Notes under the pieces: model-generated
What the model was told of the DNA's origin: nothing
The model's input: only the letters and a program-made list of their open reading frames with translations
Databases searched by the model: none
Shown: one piece after another, positions 11,284 through 23,758 of the stretch
How positions within the stretch are numbered: the stretch's first letter is position 1
Layout of the letters: the number at the start of each line of letters is the position of its first letter
Made by a program: the position numbers and the translations under genes
NCBI RefSeq assembly: GCF_041260155.1
Contig: NC_091931.1
Location: 29,663,041-29,727,040, forward strand
From: Ptychodera flava
Lineage: Eukaryota; Hemichordata; Enteropneusta; Ptychoderidae
Reading direction: 5' to 3'
DNA length: 64,000 bases

Positions 11284-13993
11284 AATTCATATTTCACAAT
11301 TGTATATTTTCAGATTATGTATAGCGCCTTATTTAAGAGTTTGGTGTAATTATAAAAAAAAGTATATAAATTTATAATGTTACTCATTTAGTTCAGTATT
11401 CGTTTTTTTCTCTCTAATATTCTAAATGACGAAGCCTAGTCAACGTAACTTTCCCTTGCACTTGCAACATCTTCACCAACGGAAAAATCAGGGTTTTTTT
11501 CTCATATTGGTGCGACATCGTGGAGTGTTGATAAACGCGGGGCCAACGCGCAATATATTGCTGGTGTCAGTAATTCTGTCTGCAGAGCTTAACTTCGCCA
11601 AATTTTGTTCCTTTCAACATTCTTGTTAGCACTCTCCGACTTTAAAATAATCTGATATACAAGTATAACAAAAGCTTCGAATGCCCTACAGTTGCCACGG
11701 TGTTCATATCTAAGAAAATTTTGTCACCCTAACGTTTGACACAGCGAAAATTAAATATTTTTCATGCGAGATAAATTGCCAAAAATACACTGCAGAAATT
11801 GTTTAACTCTGACTGGGACAAACGACTGGGAAAAATGTTTAACTCTGACAATTAACTGGCTGGAGGGAGGGGTACGATTCTCCCCTTTCAAAGGTGAAAG
11901 GGGCGGACTTTATGAAGAATTTGGATTTCTTACTTGATCACCCCATTACTCTGTAAACAGGTCCAACATTACAGTTGACGACAATGGGTTTGGACCAAAC
12001 TATAGCGGCGAAAGGTATGTTCAAAAACCTAATGTCGCGGACACGTAAGGGCTGTAATAGACTGATTGCATATCGAATGGACATCAAATACGATGGGACA
12101 GTTCGAAGAGTTATGTCATCTGCAACTTCATGTACTTTGATTTATGATCAAGTCATCTCGTTCTTCTAAGGTTCCAATGCCAAAATCCTGGCCTTTCATG
12201 ACATAGGGGTTGAAATCTACCCAGACAGAAATAAAACTATCCAAGTTAGAACGTACGCACAAAAAACACTATTCGCACAGAAACCTCCGGACTAAACCTG
12301 AAGATGAACTGGTCACAAAATGGCAATTCTTTACAGTATTTTTCCGAGGACTAAAGCCGCGGTCTCAACAGGTAAACTGTGCCTAAAAGTCTAAAGATGC
12401 ATGGTTTTCAAACCTTTCCGAATGAAATGACAGTTCGGCGCGCACGCAGTGCCTGTCCCTCTCGACTATTGAGAGTGCAATAAAAGCTTAACTGTATTCT
12501 TAGACGACCCTCCTCGATTTGATTTGGACTCTTTTGAGAGGGAAAGTTAGGAAATCATTTCTTTAAATTTTATCGAACAAGTTCTTGGATATCTTTATTA
12601 GGTAAAGTTTCTATGGAGCTATGATAGCGAAGATATTTGAATACTGGTATATAAAGAAATATCGCAGCCAGAATCTTATAATTTTCTCACGATGTTCTTT
12701 CAGTAATTTTCCATAGTCCTCTAGCGCTGGTGCAGTCAATTGTAAGAAGTATGGTTTATCTGCCCACCCTCTCCGTCCACCAAAGATCAATCGCAAAATT
12801 CATGGGAGTTAGATTTTAGAGATCATCGGAATGTGTTTTGACTCGACATTTTTAACCCTGTGGATTGGACATGCGGTGACTGCCTTGAACGGCCATCTAT
12901 GAGGGCGTGGTATACTTTGTTCTCTTAGTGTTGTACAGGTGACAATGGGTTTGGCCAAATGATTGTAGTGAAAGGCAGGTAAGGATCAACAGAGATTAAA
13001 CGGATATCGAATGTACATCCTCTTTATTGGAAATTTCTTTCCTGAAACCGATCAAAACTAAACCCAGGCGTATGAAATAAGAACTCATTCTTTGCTTGCT
13101 TTACTTTTACCAGCAAATCGAGCTCTTAATCTAGTTTAACTTTGACAGCTTGAACAACTGTTTCGGTATTTCGACTCCATTTTTTAATCTTTTCACGAAG
13201 ACACCCGCCCAAATACGTACCGACCACAGGGTGTCACGTTCATGCAAATATCGTTAAGCCCCCTAGGTAAGTTCTGAAAGTCTGTTTCGATTAGTTTGTT
13301 CAGTGACTACGAAGTTGGTCTTTACAATACTTTACATAGTGCTTCTGTTTTCGCAACTCTGAAAAATTATCAACACCACGCGCCAGCTGTAATGACGCAG
13401 CGCTGGTGTTTAATATACTTTTCTCTCGTCCTCGATGCCTGGAACGTATCGGCGAAGGAAAAATCGACGCTAAGAACCATTTCATAACATTATCGCTCCA
13501 GTATCTGAGAGAACTTATAATTTAGCGACAGTAAGTTTTGATGCATTTTTCGATGTTTTTGTTTCGTTTGAAACTACAAATTTTTGTACCACTACCATTA
13601 ATCGCTAAATGCCCGACGTTTAAGTTTTTAACACTGATAATACTTAATGTCACTGTCGACGGCCGAATTTTAGTCCGAACTGGAATTAATTTGTCAGGAA
13701 CAATATCGCGAATTGTGGACAACACCCTGTGTTGGCATTGATAGCGCTTTGTACTTCAAAATACTTTTGGAAGCAGAATCAGTCAGGAAGAAAATTACCC
13801 AAACAAAAAAGTTGCATTTACATGTAACTAAAGTGGTCGTCAAGAGCAGGAATTTTTTTCACTCACTTTGTCTATTTTTACTTTCGATGGTGCGCATCAT
13901 TACCCACCTGGGGGTCGACTTCTCCTGACACATGAAACACTGACACACAGAAGTCGCTTCTTCAGATGCGATGACGGGAGACACGCTTTAAAG
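11284..13993. other. Intergenic spacer
   Basis: Between the first gene and the tandem array. No exon or RNA gene was recognised. A short motif, GACAATGGGTTTGG followed within 30 bases by GCGAAAGG or GTGAAAGG, occurs at about 11979 and again at about 12943, suggesting a decayed dispersed repeat. No clear AATAAA follows the first gene closely. Confidence 0.4.
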
Positions 13994-14464
13994 ATGTTTG
14001 ATATAATTTTCTCGGTTCTCGTCGTCGTCGTGCAGTTGGTCAGTTGTAACCAGGAGGACGACTTCTCCAGCGTGCGACTCTCCTGTCACCGCTCGTCGTA
14101 CATGCTGCCCGTCGAGAAACACCAGAGGGACTTCATCTATGCTGGGGGACTCTTCGAAAACAGGACTGCCCGGAGTCTCGGGGAGTGTGTCACATACTGC
14201 ATCGGGGACGACTCGTGTGAGTCGCTGAGTTTCTTGAAACCTGAATCTCAGTGTCTGCTCAATGATGACGTCATTAGCGATGTCTCCCAACTTTCTTACT
14301 CGTACGAGGGATATTACAGGGAACTTTCAAACAGTCACCATGTAAGTAGAGTAATAATTGTCAAAAAATAAATATACATAATCTCCCTGTGAGATAACCA
14401 CTGGATAACAGTTTTGATGAAAATTCGGTCAACTACCCCTATGAGAAGATACAATCATGTGTTG

Positions 14465-14514
<50 letters not shown>

Positions 14515-16547
14515 ATCAACGAATTTTTAATCGGAACAAGAATATTTTTTCTCCGAACGAATATGGCAAAATCGGTTTCTACTTTGCAAAACAGAAGAAA
14601 ACTTTCACGTTCGCACAAAATTTTGTCGAATCAATATTTTGATATGCGAACTGAAAATTCAGAAGAGTCATGATGGCAGAGCATTCATTATTTGGCTTTC
14701 TTTTCGAAGAAATCCTGCGAACACAGTGCTTCCGAACAGAGAGTTCGGTAAACGTATATACGCTAGTGTGTGTACGAGCGTAAAGGTATACACAATGTGT
14801 TCTAGACCATGAGACCTGTAGCTGAACTTCATGTCAAATTATAAGTGTCTATTGAAAATTGACTGTGTTAGATAAATGCTATTTTTGCAGGTAGGAATGC
14901 ACAGTTATTTGCAATGTTCCGTATCCCCCCCCCCCCCTCGCGGCAGGCGGTAACAGTGTATTAACTATTAATTATCCCATTGTCCGCTATCAATGCCTGA
15001 ACATTAGTCACATTAATCTTGAATGGAGTACCATCGATTTTCTGAACTGTCCGATATTTGAAACTATTTATAGTTTGACAGACTTTAAGGTAAACGTGTG
15101 CTTTTGTTGTTGTTGTTGTTGCTGCTGCTGATGTTGGTGTTGTTGTTGTCGGTGTGTAACTGTGCATAATTCTCACCATATGTAGGGAACAAATGGAGTA
15201 TGACGTAACACGCACTCGCTCTTAATACGCATATATTAGATACTCGTCCCCCCTCATTGGCGCACTGAAAAGTGGAAGTCTGTGACCAAATAGCAAATGT
15301 ATCGAACAACAAGTAGATCACACATCTATTTCAACGTCACGACGCTGTTTAGTTTTCAAAAGAAGTTATGTCTAAATGAATGAATTTCAAGGTTTCAAAT
15401 TTTCAGTGCGAATAGCAACAGTTCGGTACAACCTCCAGTGTATAAAAATCAATCATGGTATTGGATTGTCTTAAAGAGGGACTCCCATTTTGTAACATTA
15501 TTAAAACACATTTTTTTAATGCCAACGGTCGATATTTGACTTGGCGACTGCGCGCGGATCGCGAGATATCGATAAAAACATGTCATTTCCCGAGCGTATT
15601 TTTCACATCCCGAAGTTTTACGATCGTTCTAATTTTGACTCGAAATCCCCCGAAGATTTGTTGTTGTGCTGATTGACGATATTCTAGGGAGTCGACAATA
15701 AGTTCGAACGAACTTCATTCAATTCAGTTTAATTTAATTTAATTTAATTTATTTCAATTAATTTACTTCCCACTGCAAATACTTTACATACAGCATTATG
15801 CCTTTACCTCAGGTAAGCTTTTAAAAACTTCTCCTTAGTTTTTGTCGTTTCCATTATTCTAAATCGGTTGTCTTATTTTTTTACCAATACCACATAAACA
15901 TCAGTTTTTACATGTCAAATATTAGCCGCCTCCGATGACTACATTTTGTCGTCTGCCACACAGTACGCCGCGCGCGTGGAATGCGCGCGTGGCATGCGTC
16001 TATGCATATCACGCGGCGGCTGCTATGTAATACCCGCACGTAACTGTGCTAGTCACCTTTGCCAATTCTGGTGGAATCAGCAAAAATTGTTTTTCGTTTA
16101 TACGCCAAGTCAGTAAGACTCAGCTTTCTCCCACAGGCCATGACCGATCACCGACGCCCGTGGTACTGTGGCGTACAGCAGCGTCAGCGTAGACTCGTAC
16201 TCCATAGCTTAGTTGACAATGACCCCAGTGCCGAACGTTCGATGTTCGGAAGCTGAATTTAGGTGGGCCACCGGAATTCAAACTTTTACTTTTTTGAAGA
16301 CATGTTTTTATCGATATCTCGCGATCCGCTCGCAGTCGCCTCGTCAAATATCGACCGTTTGCATTAAAAAAATGTGCTTTAAAAACGTTACCAAGTGTAA
16401 CCGGAAAGACGTGACTAGAGTCGGAGAGGAGATGCATTTAATCATTAGCTGTCAATTACAGTATTGGGTGTTCGTAGTAATCAATAGATCTTTTGAAAAC
16501 CTTTGTAACTGTTCGATTGTCTACTCATTGATGTCAATCGATTCAAC

Positions 16548-16604
<57 letters not shown>

Positions 16605-16872
16605 AGAGCGCGAGCGTGTCAATAGGTGTGTTTGGTAGCATGCCCTTAAATGTTTTACCAATCAATGGTACCTTTACAATCTTCCCACCGTAGGATTCCC
16701 TCGGAGGTTGTCGTGGTAACCCTTGTCTGAATGGCGCCACCTGCCACGAAATTTGCGACTGGAGTTCTCGATACTATGAATGTACGTGCACTGATAGCTA
16801 TGAGGGATACGACTGCGAGACGGGTACGTCACTTTTTTATACATCCATAATTACTGAACAATCTATACATAG

Positions 16873-16968
<96 letters not shown>

Positions 16969-18186
16969 ATAAGTGAACGAGAACAGCACAGGAGCAATCT
17001 GGAAACGGCATCTCCACGTCTAATTTGAATTATATGCACACAGAAAATACAAACACATACATACATACATACATACATACATACATACATACATACATAC
17101 ATACATACATACGTACATACGTACATACATACATACATACATACATACATACATACATACATACATACATACATACATACCTTGTACCTACCTACCTACC
17201 TACCTACCTACCTACCTACCTACCTACCTACCTACCTACCTACCTACCTACATACATACATACATACATACATACATACATACATACATACATACATACA
17301 CTGCTCTTCACTGCTCTGTAGAAGGAAACCATATCATTTTAAATCATTTTATTCGTTCACCATAACATCACAGCAAAATGTTACTCGCCAAGTGTGCCAT
17401 CCAATGCACATATCAGTGGATCTTACTCATGGCCGGTGGCCAGCGGTACTCAGATACAGATACTCTGCAACGATTGGTACAACCTGGCTGGATCCAGTAC
17501 GGTCACGTGTACTACCGGGTCGTGGAGTGCTACTCCGAGTTGTTCCAGTAAGTATATCCTTTCAGAGCTGTAACCTAATTTTCTGCCTCCTCGTTTCTAT
17601 GTAGTGGAGACAATTGATAATTTTTTTAACCAATGCATCTTCGCTTTTCAAAAACCAAATGTTTACAATATGGAAATCAGTAGACAAAAAAAATTAAAGA
17701 TAGTCTTACACATGACTGAGTTTGCCGTTACGCTAACCTGATGATTCTATCTGAAGTTTCAAAGGGTGTTGTTTGAATACTTTCCAACATACTAGATTAA
17801 ATTTATTTTTTTGTGTTCGTTAACGACCGTTCGGACGGTTTAAGTTCAGTCAAACAATAACCGATCGAAAAATCACTCATTCAATCATATGCACAGCATA
17901 CACTACACATACGTACACGTGAAATGAAATATTGTTTCGGTCATAGTTTGTAGCGGCACCGCGGTTGGCTGTGAAAGTGGGGCCATACCGGATTCACAGA
18001 TTACGGCTAGCACCAACTGGGCTTGGAACCACATTTCTTACCAGGGCCGTTTGAATTGGGCTGTAGGCGGCTACTCCCACTCGTGGTGCTCCGGGTCAAA
18101 TTCGGTCGGACAGTGGCTGCAGGTCGATATCGGATCGTCGCGGATGGTTACACAGGTAGCATCGCAGGTGAGCGTGCATCAGTTTG

Positions 18187-18228
<42 letters not shown>

Positions 18229-19448
18229 GACTGCGATACACGTAAGGGTATTTCCCGGGGGTATTTGAAAGGCTAAAACACGCACAAGGCAAACAACACT
18301 CGTTGCGGCTGACATAAGATGCCTGCACCCCATGTCCGCGGAACAAGTTTGGAAGTGGCAACTTCGAAATTATGCATTGAACTTAAAGCCGCACTTTTCA
18401 ATCCCAGGTTCTCGCATTAGTGGAGTTCTCCTCCCATTCAAACACATGGCCAGTATGATGTTTGATTTCTATAACATTAATTACACAAACTGACCTCAAC
18501 CTTTTGTCACATTTTGCTAATCCTGCAAACAGAGTTTATGCAAGCTTTTGATTGACGGTCAGTTCAAATTGCCAACGGTCATTGATTCCCCGCCACAAAC
18601 GCTCGAATTTCCTAAAAAAATTGTCTTCCAGTTGCGTTAGACATTGAATATAACCACAGAGTTCGATCGGCAGCAACTTCACGCTGACCGCTTGGCAGTC
18701 TGTCTGTGCTTTTGTGGCCGGGGAAAACTAAAAAGTGGCATTTTCTTGAGCGTGTGCCCGCGTGTTGCCTGTTTGGTGTCCACTTACACAGTGAATGCCG
18801 CCATACCTTGGCGTCCTTTTAAAGGGAGGCTCTGCCTTTAAACCTCTGCTAAACATAGGCAAATTGGTAAACTATCTTGTTTGAAGTGTAATCTGTTGTC
18901 GGGTATATAGGTCTACGTTTGTTAATAACGAATAAACGTTTGAAAAAAACCCCAGGTGATTTTGTATAACGCAGATACATGCTCTAAATAGCAAGGCGTA
19001 TAGCTAGCTTTGATTCGTTCTTGCTTATGGAAAGAAGACAACCCCTTCCACTAAAAATGCGAGAAGTTGCGTTTTTATCCTCTTTTTCATTATCGAAGGA
19101 TCCTGAGAATATCAAAGTGAACGTTTTACTGGCCGAAATCTACATGTGGAGACTCACCCTTGTTTCTCAATTTGAAGGCTGTTATTCATTTCCTCATCAA
19201 AATTAATAAAGTTGTTTTGCAGTGTACAAACACATGTAGCTCTGACCAGACACTCTCACCATTCCGGTTTCCGTGACATACGCTGATTTCATGTCGAGTA
19301 ACCTACACTGTCTTTGTTTCCCTTCCCTGCCCTGCTGCTTGTCGTTCTGCCTCTCTCCCTTTAACCCCGTCTGTATGTCTATCTGTCTGTCTGTCTGTCT
19401 GTCTCTATCACTGTCTGTCTCTCTGTTGCTGTATGTGTCTGTCTGTCT

Positions 19449-19547
<99 letters not shown>

Positions 19548-21619
19548 GGGGCGAGGTGATTCAAACCAATGGGTCACATCCTACAAGATATATCACTATT
19601 ACCCTAATGGCTGGACCTACGTAAAGGATGACAATGGATCAGACAAAGTAAGTTCACAAAACTTCTGAAATATCCTGCATAAAACATATGATATTTGGAC
19701 ACGCAACTACTGACATGACGAGGTCGGTCTGGTCGTTGACCTCTTCCCGGCTATCCCACAATGCATAAATACGCACTATATAGGACAAAACTTGTTTTTT
19801 TTTGTTCTATATATGTTATACCACACAGCGAGTAACTCAGTTCACGACAAAAAGGGTTTGGGGCCTTGTGTTCCAATCGGCGACGAATGTATCGGTTATG
19901 GTGTCACACACCTCACCCTTGTCTGGCGCGAAAAGTACCATGGGACCGGTGAGAGGGCCATTGGCTTTGGATAACAATGTGCTAGTGCGCCCTCGGGCCC
20001 GTTGGCCATTAGCCCGTTATTTGAACAGTCCTTGGGCGAGAATATTGATCGCTCATTTAAATAACAAACATTACAAAACCATCACAGAGCTGTCTGCTGG
20101 ATGCTTATAAAGCTTCAGTCCACCAGCAGTATTGATTTCGAGGATGCAATTAATTTCTTCGTCACCCCTCTGAACTTGGTGTAGTAAACAGTGACAGTGG
20201 ACTTACAAAATGAGAAACGGAAGGTACCTAACATAACCAAAATATCATCATATACACGTAATGTTATGTTGACATGAAGAAAAGCACTGTTCAAATCGTA
20301 CATTACTTGATCTTTTACTGAGTCTGTGTATTTTTATGACATTCCTATCTTTTACTTAAACAATTCATGCACATCTATTACCGTTATGAACAATTATGGA
20401 CTAAACACGTCATATTGTTCTAACAAACTGCTATACACGACTTATAGAGACCGAGCCCTTCAATTGTCTTGAAGGGAAAGGCTTGGTTTAGGCTACTATT
20501 TACACCAATACTCTAATATTATGTAGGGCTCAGCCCTTGGTGTCGCGCCAGGGGTTAACATTGGCAATGTTATTTGTATTGATTCATGATAAAATATAAT
20601 CGATTGTTACTTCATGTACGTTTATATGACAACTATGCCCACTTTCCCTCTGATGTAAACAGTTCACGTACGTACACTGACGTACACGACGTCAAACCCT
20701 GCAGCAGTTCAGGAATAGATTTTCTGTAATGTGTAAAGTGTTGGACAAAATTGGTAATTTTTTCCATGATAACAGCCTATTGTGTTAACACAGGGACGTA
20801 TTATGCCATCATTACCATTGCAATGGTAACCGCACTGCCCACCTTCCACTTGCAAGCTGAAAACTAGAGCGTTCCGTCTAAAAACTGGCAATTTTTGAAT
20901 CTAGTTATTGACACAGGGGGCGCTTTTCTAAAATTCAATCCCAGCATTCTTTGCGTATGCCCCCGTTCATATGCAAGACAGTTTTTTCCCATTTTCTACT
21001 TTTATGCGTTATATTAATGATATTTTGTATCAGCGACAAGGTGGATAATAACACTAACTGGCTAACAAAAGATATATTTTATAAATGGCATGTTATAAAA
21101 TAATAATTTGCACGTTTTGTATTTGTTTATTCACGAGTACTCAAAAAAACATGATGGCAGCGCCCATGAAGGTAGGGTACACTTCCGGTTAGTCGCATAG
21201 TATATTATGAATAAGAGCATGCGTAGTCAGTAAGCCGCTGGCGCGACTATTAATACGGATAATAATATGATATCTTAATCCAAGTGTAATATTTGTAAGA
21301 CAACTTTTTTCTTCCAACAGTATTAATCTCAGAACATCCGGTGTCATTCGGATACAACATCTTGCATTGTCACAGTATCTGATAGCGACATTATGACCAC
21401 AAGATGCAGTGATTGCAAGCGTATTTATTATGTGAAAGTTTTTGTGTTTATTTTCCATGCAATATCCTTCAGGTATTTTCCGGCAACTGGGACCGATACA
21501 CCATTGTTTACCACGCCCTGGGAAGCAAGTCATTCGTGGCACGATACGTTAGGTTCGTCGTCCAGGGATGGTACGGTCACATATCCATGCGAGTTGAAGT
21601 CTACGCATGCACTGGGTAG
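13994..21619 (+). CDS. PAN-EGF-CCP-F5/8C secreted protein, array copy 1
   Basis: Six exons: 13994-14341, 16694-16823, 17374-17547, 17947-18167, 19549-19647, 21473-21619, summing to 1119 nt or 372 residues. The domains are a signal peptide (about 1-18), PAN/Apple (about 19-116, pattern LSC, GEC, TYC, DSC, SQC), EGF (117-159), sushi/CCP (160-217, four cysteines with a late Trp), and F5/8 type C or discoidin (218-372, with [20 protein letters not shown], and [10 protein letters not shown] ending in YACTG). Exon 5 starts GRGDSNQW, a textbook RGDS. Exon 4 uses the acceptor ending at 17946; the nearer AG at 17953 would break the frame. Introns follow phases 0, 1, 1, 0, 0. This is the most diverged copy and probably the oldest. 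It is likely a secreted adhesion or lectin-like protein (inference). A 6-codon upstream ORF (13971-13991) ends two bases before the start. Confidence 0.88.
14468..14511. repeat. (TA)n microsatellite
   Basis: Pure TA dinucleotide run in intron 1 of array copy 1. Confidence 0.95.
15103..15149. repeat. (GTT)n/(GCT)n trinucleotide repeat
   Basis: Imperfect GTT repeat interrupted by GCT units, in intron 1 of array copy 1. Confidence 0.9.
15490..16392. repeat. Inverted-repeat element, ~0.9 kb
   Basis: Arms of about 94 bp at 15490-15583 and 16299-16392 are inverted copies of each other, sharing TTTTTTTAATGC, GGTCGATATTTGAC, GCGGATCGCGAGATATCGAT and AAAACATGTC. The interior holds an AATTT pentamer run (about 15725-15755) and a CG-rich imperfect palindrome (about 15965-16020) but no coding region. 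This suggests a non-autonomous DNA transposon or fold-back element in intron 1 of array copy 1. I could not define a target duplication. Confidence 0.6.
16549..16600. repeat. (GA)n microsatellite
   Basis: GA dinucleotide run about 95 bp upstream of the EGF exon of array copy 1. Confidence 0.95.
16877..16960. repeat. (GA)n microsatellite
   Basis: Long GA run just after the EGF exon of array copy 1, ending in a G tract. Confidence 0.95.
17050..17301. repeat. Compound (CATA)n-(CTAC)n-(CATA)n microsatellite
   Basis: Tetranucleotide runs in intron 2 of array copy 1. A CTAC block at about 17188-17250 lies inside CATA runs, which produces long spurious open frames on both strands. Confidence 0.95.
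18189..18226. repeat. (CA)n microsatellite
   Basis: CA dinucleotide run about 20 bp after the exon 4 donor of array copy 1. Confidence 0.95.
19452..19544. repeat. (CT)n microsatellite forming a splice polypyrimidine tract
   Basis: CT dinucleotides run directly into GTAG, the acceptor of exon 5 of array copy 1 at 19549. TGTC repeats lie upstream (about 19379-19450). The other three copies have a pyrimidine-rich microsatellite at the same place. Confidence 0.9.
20514..21250. repeat. Dispersed ~730-bp repeat, copy A
   Basis: Near-identical by eye to 25213-25931. It begins with TAATATTATGTAGGGCTCAG and ends GTAAGCCGCTGGCGCGACTA. A 10-base inverted pair, GTCGCGCCAG (20542-20551) and CTGGCGCGAC (21238-21247), lies near the two ends. 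No coding capacity was seen. It lies in the last intron of array copy 1. Confidence 0.65.
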
Positions 21620-21827
21620 ATGGAAACGGATGACAGCTGCAGACCATACCGACGAAAATTACATAGAGACATAAAAAACAAAAAATAGAGAACACGTGAT
21701 TTCGGAGACCTGCGCTGATAGTTATCTCTCTGCTAAGATACGATACGTTGCTCTATAGGTTTTCGACAACTGAAGGAGATCGGTGTTCCATTTCTTTAAA
21801 AAAAATGATTTATACCAGAAATTTGTA

Positions 21828-21870
<43 letters not shown>

Positions 21871-22409
21871 AAGGTAGAATAAGGAGACATGGATATATTA
21901 AATTAAACAGTAGTTGCCCTGATGCAAGAGAATGAACTGACGAAATGTGTATCGTCTTTTAGAATATTAGATTTCAAAGCAGCGGGGGTTCGATACACTG
22001 AACCATGCTAAAGTTAAAAAAAAACCACAAGACAAGTTGGTCTTTCGTGCCCTGATAGTAAGTGCCCTTTATCAGCTGAGACTGGATATGTTTCTCTGAA
22101 CAGAAGGTTTGTACATTGTGCGTTCTAATATTCACTTTTAAGCATACATACACGTGTTCATATTTATGCGAACGACAGTCTTGCGTGGATTTCCAACGAA
22201 CAATTTGTTTGAAGAAAATATAATACGTTATCTATACCTGAAAGCTTGTAATCTTGTTGTAATTTTCTGGCAGATGGATATCATATACAACGTGCACTCC
22301 TTTTAAAGAGACGATAGCTGTAACTTTTTACATAATGCTCATAATGTCACTTCCACAAAATCAATGCGATTTCTTGTTTTCTCCATGAGGTATCATAAAA
22401 TATTATTAA

Positions 22410-22760
22410 GGTAGTACGCGTCTCAAAAGTGAAAGACTTAAACTTTTGCTCAAACTTTCCTTAATGAAACTTCCAGCCAATCTCTTACTAAATCTAGAAT
22501 GAAAATCGGGGATCACCTTGCATATTTTGGTACTAGAGAAACGAATAATCAAAGATTTACAGATATTTAAAATTCAAAAAGGCCGCCATCCCCGTGTTAA
22601 CTCTATGGGGAAAAGTAAAATTTTCGAATTTCGATAAACTAAGCATGTGAAAAGTTTTCTTACACCAAGTGCTTTAAAATGAACCCCCACAAGTGGTAGA
22701 TCAGAAAAGAATTGTAAAAGTTTGAGAGTTTGAATATCTGTCCCCGAGGCGCAATCTACC
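22410..22760. repeat. TTAA-target MITE, first of an abutting pair
   Basis: A 351-bp element bounded by TTAA at 22406-22409 and 22761-22764. It begins GGTAGTACGCGTCTCAAAAG and ends CGAGGCGCAATCTACC, an inverted match. It shares its right-hand TTAA with the next copy. Confidence 0.8.
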
Positions 22761-22764
22761 TTAA

Positions 22765-23116
22765 GGTAGTATGCACCTCGAAAGTGAAAGACTTAAACTT
22801 TTGCTCTAACTTTCCTCCAGGAATCTTTCAATCATTCTCTTTCAAAATCAAGAATAAAAATAGGGGGTCACCGTGCAAATTTTGGTACTAGAGAAACAAA
22901 TTACCCAAGATTTACCGATATTTAAAATTCAAAAAGGCCACTATCCCTGTGTTAACTCTATGGAGAAAAATAAAAATTTTCGAATTTCGAAAAACTAAGG
23001 CGGTGAAAAGTTTTCTTTCACCAAGAGCTTTAAAATGAACCCCCACATGTGGTATATCAGAAGAGAATTGTAAAAGTTTGAGAGTCTGAATGTCTGTCCC
23101 TAAGGTGCGTTCTACC
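22765..23116. repeat. TTAA-target MITE, second of an abutting pair
   Basis: A 352-bp element in the same orientation as the preceding copy, beginning GGTAGTATGCACCTCGAAAG and ending AAGGTGCGTTCTACC, followed by TTAA at 23117-23120. The head-to-tail pair with one shared TTAA implies one element inserted at the target duplication of the other, or recombination between copies. Confidence 0.8.
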
Positions 23117-23497
23117 TTAACATAACCGACACGGTACACTGTGCACAATGAACAATCTTATGAAGACTACTGAATTTTCTTGTCTGTACTAAGAGTGAGT
23201 AGTCAACACATACAGATTGCATTAACAAGTTAAATACTAGAATTTGTCGCACTGTTTTTTAAAGTTACGATAAAGTATAAAGTGTCTCTAACGGACAGAA
23301 CGAAAATACTTGAAAATACACCAAAAGTTACAGCTACCGGAGCTTTAATCGTAGTCCAACAATCCCAAGAGGTGGATGCTCGCAGCGTATGGATTCCATT
23401 GATAATATGCTGAAACAAAAACCTAATTATACACACTATTTTCCAATGCCGCTGCCTATATCCACTTGTAAATGTCTTTTCGAATTTGAGAATTGTT

Positions 23498-23736
23498 TCT
23501 CCACTGAGGAGACGTGGAGACGAATGACGTCAATCTCTTTGTCAGTATCATTAATTATGCAAACGTGCATGAAAAGATTGCTTCCGTTGCCATGTCTTGT
23601 AATTGATGATATTATGTGATCTGGGAATAAAGGTCTTTCACTAGTTTGACACAGCTTGGCTCTTAAGATTGTGGAGAAAGCGAGCAGTCTTTGTACTATT
23701 CGACCAATTCCAGTGGGAAGGAACATCTATGAAAGT
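23498..23736 (+). promoter_or_regulatory. Conserved 5' block of array copy 2
   Basis: This stretch before the first exon is shared with 34131-34392 and 42573-42847. It includes CTCCAC(C/T)GAGG, GGAGACGAA and ATCATTAATTAT at similar spacing. Conservation may reflect promoter or 5' UTR function, or simply recent duplication. Confidence 0.3.
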
Positions 23737-23758
23737 ATGTCACTTGTCACCTGTGTAA
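23729..23758 (+). promoter_or_regulatory. Upstream ORF overlapping the start codon, array copy 2
   Basis: An ATG eight bases before the PAN start opens a nine-codon frame (starting MKVCHL) that ends in TAA inside the main coding sequence. The same arrangement occurs in copies 3 and 4. If used, it would lower translation of the main frame. Confidence 0.35.

Larger units (their letters stand above)
21620..23736. other. Intergenic spacer between array copies 1 and 2
   Basis: Contains a TA run (about 21830-21867), two abutting TTAA MITEs, and from about 23120 the shared 5' flank of the array units. No additional gene was recognised. Confidence 0.6.

Noticed and set aside
17025-17321. Open frames of repeated HTYI/LPTY residues
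   Set aside because: Produced entirely by CATA/CTAC microsatellites.
17954-18167. Exon 4 of array copy 1 starting at the nearer AG (17953)
   Set aside because: This would put the exon out of frame and meet a stop; the AG at 17946 gives the Cys-Ser-Gly start matching the other copies.
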